Below, one piece after another: positions 59,578-64,000 of a stretch of 64,000 nt of DNA. Numbering within the stretch: position 1 is the first letter of the stretch; each line of letters begins with the position of its first letter. A program made the position numbers and the translations under genes. The notes beneath the pieces are model-generated. The model ran no database searches. It was not told where the DNA came from and saw only the letters and a list, made by a program, of their open reading frames with translations. Where the stretch lies: the NCBI RefSeq assembly GCF_028776105.2, contig NZ_CP145606.1, positions 620,001 to 684,000 of the forward strand, written 5' to 3'. This DNA is from Neisseria leonii (lineage in GTDB: Bacteria; Pseudomonadota; Gammaproteobacteria; Burkholderiales; Neisseriaceae).

Positions 59578-61383
59578 TCAGGCGTTCAAATGGAAATGTT
59601 GACGCACAAAGCCTTTGAAGCGTTTCACCACCTGTAAAGATTCTTTGAGCAGGTCGCGTTCCAAAGTCGAGAGGCTGTGAATATCCAACTGGTTCGGCTG
59701 CGTCACACGTCCCTCGTGCAGCGTTGCCAGCCCCGCTTTCAGGCGCATTTCCATTAAAAACCGGTAGGCCTCCGCCACGTCCTGCGCCAGCTGCTCCTCC
59801 ATCACGCCTAACTGGGCCAGCCGTTTGAGCCGTTCGAATGTATTGGTTTCCGCCAGGCGCGCTTCCAACGCCAACGCACGCACGCCGTGTACCACCGGAA
59901 ACAGTCCCATTTTTTTCACGTCCATACGCTCTTCGCGGCCGCGGTGCAGCAGTTGGGCGAAAAATCCCCTGCTGTGGCTGTCGAACTGCTCGACCGCGCG
60001 GGCAAACGTCATCAGCATACCGGCATCCTTGCTCATCACGCTGCGCAGATGTGCTTTTACTTCGTCCAGCAGAGTGCTGTCCCCCGCCACCGGTTTGGCA
60101 TCGATAAAAATCGCCAGATTCATCATCGCTTCGGGCGACGCAGCGCGCAGCCAGCCCGATACGGTCTGTTTAAATTCGCCTGCCGGTTTGCGCCACTGCG
60201 GGTTGTTTACCATAATTCTGCCCGCACAGGGCGGGTAGCCGAACCGTTCGAGCGTGGCGGAAAACTGCGCGGCCGCCGCTTCGGCCGTCTGAATATCTGC
60301 ACCTTCGCGGATAATCAGCGCATTGTCCTGATCGGTTTTCAGAATCTGCTCGCCGCGCCCTTCCGACCCCATCACTATCAGGCAGGATTGCGCATAAAGG
60401 CTTTCGGGCGCAATCAGCCGCCACGCTTTTTCAAACAGGCTGCTGTTGAGTACCTGCATCAATTGTGCCAGCTGCGGCGCGCCCAAGCCGTTCTTGCGCA
60501 GCACGCGCACCGATTCGTTCATCTGTGCGGCAATCGCCGCCAAATCGTCCAGCGTGTCTGCCCTTTCCAGCCGCTGTGCTACCAGATGGCTGTGGTTGGA
60601 CAGATAGGCCAACACATCAATCTGCTCCAATGCCCCCACCGGTTCGCCGTTTTCGGTAACCACCACGCGCTGGATTTTGTGCTGCGTCATGCGCAGTAAG
60701 GCGTGGAAGACAAAATCGTCAATGTCGATACTGATCAGGTCGAATGTCGCCCAACGGTGGGCCGCATCGCTGCCGGACACCCCCTCAATGACAATATTGC
60801 GGAAGGCCGATTCGGTAAACAGCCCCACACGTTTGCCGTGGCGCACCAGCAGAGATTTGGTTTTGGCCGTTTTCATCATTTGTGCCGCAGCCAAAACCGT
60901 CGCCCCCTCTTCCAGCCATACCGCTCCGTGGCGGTAGGCATCGCGCACCTTGGCCGTAAACAGTCCCGCCATCTGTTCTTCGTCCCGCCCCGCCGACAGG
61001 CTGGACAGTTTTTCCGCCGCCGAGGCGTAGCAATATGCGCCGAAACGGCTGTTGGAGTGAATCAGCGTCTGCACGGCCGCTTTCGGAATGCGGTACAGCA
61101 GCGTGTCTTCGGCGGCGGTAAACAGATTGGGCGTACTGCCCTGCATCAGTGCGCGCGCGTCAAACGTGTCCCACACATGATAGAGCGCGGCCACTTCGCC
61201 GTCTTCACCGCTTTCTTTGACCACACCCTTAATCACTACATACAGATGTTCGATCGCCGCCTGCGGCCGGATAATCGGCTCTTCTTCGGCAAAAAACACA
61301 ATATCCACCGCTTTTTGCAGCAACTGCCGCTCACCCGCGTCCAAACTGTCGAACGGGGCATGACTGAAATCGAAACGCTCCAT
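59578..61383 (-). CDS. cNMP-binding / CBS / DUF294 nucleotidyltransferase-like protein
   Basis: 601 residues with a cyclic-nucleotide-binding-like domain (about 1-130), paired CBS domains (about 155-280), then a DUF294 nucleotidyltransferase domain with LIVMGSEGRGEQILKTDQDN (about 345-365) and a helical DUF294_C tail. It resembles GlnD-type regulators in layout. No DNA-binding domain is seen. GGGAGAAAAA precedes ATG 61383. It is cotranscribed with the exonuclease gene. The target is unknown. Confidence 0.85.
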   Translation of the reverse strand: MERFDFSHAPFDSLDAGERQLLQKAVDIVFFAEEEPIIRPQAAIEHLYVVIKGVVKESGEDGEVAALYHVWDTFDARALMQGSTPNLFTAAEDTLLYRIPKAAVQTLIHSNSRFGAYCYASAAEKLSSLSAGRDEEQMAGLFTAKVRDAYRHGAVWLEEGATVLAAAQMMKTAKTKSLLVRHGKRVGLFTESAFRNIVIEGVSGSDAAHRWATFDLISIDIDDFVFHALLRMTQHKIQRVVVTENGEPVGALEQIDVLAYLSNHSHLVAQRLERADTLDDLAAIAAQMNESVRVLRKNGLGAPQLAQLMQVLNSSLFEKAWRLIAPESLYAQSCLIVMGSEGRGEQILKTDQDNALIIREGADIQTAEAAAAQFSATLERFGYPPCAGRIMVNNPQWRKPAGEFKQTVSGWLRAASPEAMMNLAIFIDAKPVAGDSTLLDEVKAHLRSVMSKDAGMLMTFARAVEQFDSHSRGFFAQLLHRGREERMDVKKMGLFPVVHGVRALALEARLAETNTFERLKRLAQLGVMEEQLAQDVAEAYRFLMEMRLKAGLATLHEGRVTQPNQLDIHSLSTLERDLLKESLQVVKRFKGFVRQHFHLNA

Positions 61384-61431
61384 TTTTTCTCCCTTTGCCC
61401 GTGTTTGTCATAAACGGCATTATGTATCCGC

Positions 61432-61471
61432 GGCCGTCTGAAAATCAATCGGCAGCGGTTTTCAGACGGCC
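61432..61471. terminator. Uptake-sequence hairpin between divergent genes
   Basis: GGCCGTCTGAAAA (61432-61444) pairs with TTTTCAGACGGCC (61459-61471). It lies upstream of both genes, so it may serve DNA uptake more than termination. Confidence 0.4.
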
Positions 61472-61602
61472 TATACACCCGCTGCTCCGCACCCGGCAGG
61501 CACCCTGAAACCCTTCCGTTTTTTGCCGAAAATACAGACCGTTCTGTGCTATAATTTGTCGACTTTTTTATCAATATCCGCTTTATCGTTCAAGGAATGT
61601 CC

Positions 61603-63345
61603 ATGGACGGCATCAATGCCCTCTTTCTGATTATCGCTTCACTGCTGTTTGTCAGCGTCATCGCATCGCGCGTTTCCACCCGCCTCGGGATGCCGCTGCT
61701 GCTGGTTTTCCTCGGCGTGGGTATGCTGGCAGGGGAAGAAGGCATCGGCGGCATCAAATTCGACAACTTCATGGGTGCCACCATGATCGGCCAGCTTGCA
61801 CTGGCGATTATCCTGCTCGACGGCGGCCTGCGCACCAAGCTGGAAAGTTTCCGCATCGCGCTCAAACCGGCCGCCGTTTTGGCCAGCTGGGGCGTATTGG
61901 CCACGGTGGCGCTGCTGGGCGTATTTGCCACCTTCTATCTCGGCATCGACTGGCGGCTCGGCCTGCTGATGGCCGCAATTGTCGGCTCCACCGATGCGGC
62001 GGCGGTATTTTCGCTGATGCGCAGCAGCGGCGTACGCCTCAACTCGCGGATTCTCGCCACGCTCGAGCTGGAAAGCGGCCTGAACGACCCGATGGCGATT
62101 CTGCTGGTAACCGCCTTAATCGGCCTGATTATGAGTCCGGCCGACATGGGGGCGGGGGCGATGTTGTGGATGCTGGCCAACCAGCTCCTGCTCGGCCTGC
62201 TGTTCGGTTACGGCGCGGGTAAATTTCTGGCACGGCTCTTGGCGCGTATCCATTTGGCCGAAGGGCTGTACGCCATTCTGATTGCCTCCGGCGGTCTCTT
62301 GCTGTTTGCCGTGACCAATCTGCTGGGCGGCAGCGGCTTTCTGGCGGTATACTTAGCCGGGGTATTCATCGGCAATTCGCGCAACCACTCTACCGAACAC
62401 GTACTCAATGTGATGGACGGCTTGGCATGGCTGGCGCAGGCATCGATGTTCCTGGTGCTGGGTCTGCTCGTTACACCCAGCCGCCTGCTGGAACACGGTT
62501 TCAATTCGCTGGTTATCGCCGCTTTTCTGATTTTGGTCGCCCGCCCGCTGGCCGTCTGGTCGTCGCTGAAATGGTTCCGCTATGCCAAACGCGAGGTGGC
62601 CTATATCAGCTGGGTGGGGCTGCGCGGCGCAGTGCCGATTACGCTGGCGATTATGCCGCTGATCGAAGGCGTACCCGGATCGTATCTGCTGTTTAACGTA
62701 GCCTTTGCCGTGGTCATCTTGTCGCTGATGATTCAGGGCACGACCATTCCGCTTTTGGCCGGCAAGCTCAAAGTCGTTCTGCCGCCCACGCCCGAACCGC
62801 TGGCCTCGCGCGAAGTGTGGCTGGCCGACACGCTGCCCGTTACCCTGCAATCGTTCAAAGTGGAAGCCGATTCCGATGCCGAAAACAGCCATCCCTCGGC
62901 CATGACCCGTCAGGAAGAGTTTAGCGAGGGACATCTGTTTGCCTTGGTGCGCAAAGGCGGTACGGTCAATATCCACCCTAGCACCAAAATGCAGGCAGGC
63001 GATGTGGCCTGGTATGTTTTGAAAGACGGCTTGGGCTGTGATTTTGCCAAACAGTTTGCCGACCGCAAGCTCAGTCAGGACCAGCAGCAGTTCTACGGCG
63101 AATTTATCCTCAACCCCGAAACCAAAGTCGGTGATCTGGCCATGGCCTACGGTTTGAACATCGAGCAGGCGCAACAATCCCTGACACTGGTCGATCTTTT
63201 CCGCGAACACTTCGGCGAAATGCCCGTAGCCGGCGACCGCATTGCGCTGAACGGCTTTGAAATCACAGTCAAAGAGCTGGACGGGCGCAGCTATATCCAA
63301 TCGTTCGGCCTGAAAATGCCCAAGCCGCACGCCGAGGCCGTCTGA
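61603..63345 (+). CDS. nhaP2: Potassium/proton antiporter, CPA1 family (NhaP2/CvrA-like)
   Basis: 580 residues. About 12 membrane helices form the CPA domain, with LLVFLGVGMLAGEEGIGG, AIVGSTDAAAVFSLMRSSGV and ELESGLNDPMAI (the ion-binding ND). After residue 400 comes a cytoplasmic TrkA-C-like domain (EEFSEGHLFALVRKGGTVNI) and a CorC_HlyC-like end (EMPVAGDRIALNGFEITV). It exports K+ or Na+ in exchange for H+. ATG 61603 is 6 bases after AAGGA; ATG 61597 is too close. A perfect TATAAT lies at 61550-61555. Confidence 0.9.
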   Translation: MDGINALFLIIASLLFVSVIASRVSTRLGMPLLLVFLGVGMLAGEEGIGGIKFDNFMGATMIGQLALAIILLDGGLRTKLESFRIALKPAAVLASWGVLATVALLGVFATFYLGIDWRLGLLMAAIVGSTDAAAVFSLMRSSGVRLNSRILATLELESGLNDPMAILLVTALIGLIMSPADMGAGAMLWMLANQLLLGLLFGYGAGKFLARLLARIHLAEGLYAILIASGGLLLFAVTNLLGGSGFLAVYLAGVFIGNSRNHSTEHVLNVMDGLAWLAQASMFLVLGLLVTPSRLLEHGFNSLVIAAFLILVARPLAVWSSLKWFRYAKREVAYISWVGLRGAVPITLAIMPLIEGVPGSYLLFNVAFAVVILSLMIQGTTIPLLAGKLKVVLPPTPEPLASREVWLADTLPVTLQSFKVEADSDAENSHPSAMTRQEEFSEGHLFALVRKGGTVNIHPSTKMQAGDVAWYVLKDGLGCDFAKQFADRKLSQDQQQFYGEFILNPETKVGDLAMAYGLNIEQAQQSLTLVDLFREHFGEMPVAGDRIALNGFEITVKELDGRSYIQSFGLKMPKPHAEAV

Positions 63346-63392
63346 AACCGCCCAACTGCCGCCCTGCCGATAAAGTCTTAAAGGAGCCGCTG

Positions 63393-63803
63393 ATGTACTG
63401 GTTTGCCGCCGCCGTTACCGTTTTCATTATCGAAATGTTTCTCGGTACCGCTTATCTGCTGATTCTCGGTGCCGCCCTGACCGGCGGCGCCATCGTATCC
63501 CTGTTTTCAGACGGCCTGACACTGCCCGTTCTGACAACCGCAGTGCTCAGTGCCGCAGGCCTGATTTGGTTCTACCTGCCGCAAAACAGGCGCAGCCGCC
63601 GGCCGGATAGAGAAGATACCGGCGATTTGGACATCGGCCAAACCGTCCAAGTCGTCCGTCATCTGCACACCGACCACTACGAAGTGGCCTACCGGGGCAC
63701 ATTCTGGCAGGCACGCGCCCTCAACCATATGCCCGATTCCGCTGCCACCACCGCCGTCATCAACGGCAAAGAGGGCAACACCCTGCTGGTCCGCCTGCAT
63801 TAA
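63393..63803 (+). CDS. NfeD family protein (short form)
   Basis: 136 residues. Two or three N-terminal membrane segments (about 4-30, 43-62) precede a small OB-fold (IGQTVQVVRHLHTDHYEVAY and RGTFWQARA). The short NfeD type is nearly always next to a stomatin/SPFH gene, as here. AAAGGAG precedes ATG 63393. Confidence 0.88.
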   Translation: MYWFAAAVTVFIIEMFLGTAYLLILGAALTGGAIVSLFSDGLTLPVLTTAVLSAAGLIWFYLPQNRRSRRPDREDTGDLDIGQTVQVVRHLHTDHYEVAYRGTFWQARALNHMPDSAATTAVINGKEGNTLLVRLH

Positions 63804-63830
63804 TCCGCTTCCCACCCCAAGGAGACTATG

Positions 63831-64000
63831 ATGGATTTCACTGCCTTTATCAACCTGCCGCTGTTTATTCTGATTGCCGTCATCATTTTCGGCTTCAAGG
63901 CCGTCTGTATCGTGCCACAGCAGGAAGCCTATATCGTCGAACGTTTCGGCAAATTCCATAATGTGCTGACCCCCGGCCTGAAATTCGTGGTTCCGATTAT
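63831..64000 (+). CDS. SPFH/stomatin family protein, N-terminal part (cut by window end)
   Basis: 56 residues are visible: a membrane helix (LFILIAVIIFGFKAVCIVPQ) followed by EAYIVERFGKFHNVLTPGLK, the standard start of an SPFH domain. AAGGAG lies before tandem ATGs at 63828 and 63831; the second is better spaced. It forms a pair with nfeD, probably a membrane-microdomain scaffold like QmcA. Confidence 0.88.
   Translation, partial: MDFTAFINLPLFILIAVIIFGFKAVCIVPQQEAYIVERFGKFHNVLTPGLKFVVPI

Overview
The window is chromosomal DNA of a Neisseria species. It is scattered with the neisserial DNA uptake sequence, mostly in the AGGCCGTCTGAA form with a few ATGCCGTCTGAA copies, often as inverted pairs that form hairpins after genes. 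Gene content (cbb3 oxidase ccoNOQP, proline iminopeptidase, LgtB-like glycosyltransferase, prpF-ackA) also fits Neisseria. The predominance of the AG form argues against meningococcus and gonococcus, but I cannot name the species.

Layout. 1-6078: the 3' part of a type I restriction locus, with a RhuM C-terminus, an hsdS split by a G10 tract, a PrrC-type anticodon nuclease and hsdR. 6.2-10.6 kb: hydrolase, cytochrome b561, gph, a ferritin-like protein and lolA. 10.6-12.4 kb: a small decaying AT-richer island (GT25 glycosyltransferase plus three gene remnants). 12.4-16.6 kb: argH, trpS, ruvB and a small lipoprotein. 16.7-25.1 kb: the thrS / infC-rpmI-rplT translation cluster, interrupted by a type III restriction system (mod-res) whose mod carries eight ACCGA repeats. 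25.5-41.9 kb: tRNA-Val, tgt, mqo, prpF-ackA, putP, serB, rpoD, glnS, pip, and a DUF4126-ybeY-corC operon. 42.2-45.8 kb: ccoNOQP, with CcoP carrying a C-terminal OmpA-like domain. 46-51.3 kb: M61 peptidase, a rhodanese/phosphatase-like protein, rng and cysE. 51.4-51.8 kb: a duplicated tRNA-Val/tRNA-Asp pair. 52-57.5 kb: ihfA, pheT and pheS, with a HepT/MntA pair and a PhzF protein inserted between pheT and pheS. 57.7-64 kb: purC, a DnaQ-like exonuclease with a DUF294/CBS protein, an NhaP2-like antiporter, nfeD and the start of an SPFH protein.

The main theme is epigenetic switching and defence. Two restriction-modification systems each carry simple-sequence tracts that can switch or retarget them: G10 and TAEL repeats in the type I hsdS, and ACCGA repeats in the type III mod. 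The type I locus also encodes a tRNA-cutting backup toxin, and a second HEPN toxin pair sits at pheST. As sequenced, HsdS is in the split (half-subunit) state, and Mod appears out of frame from its best start codon. A dispersed family of 79-123 bp palindromic-ended elements (GTAGGTCGGAT termini) occupies several intergenic spaces, two of them between mod and res.
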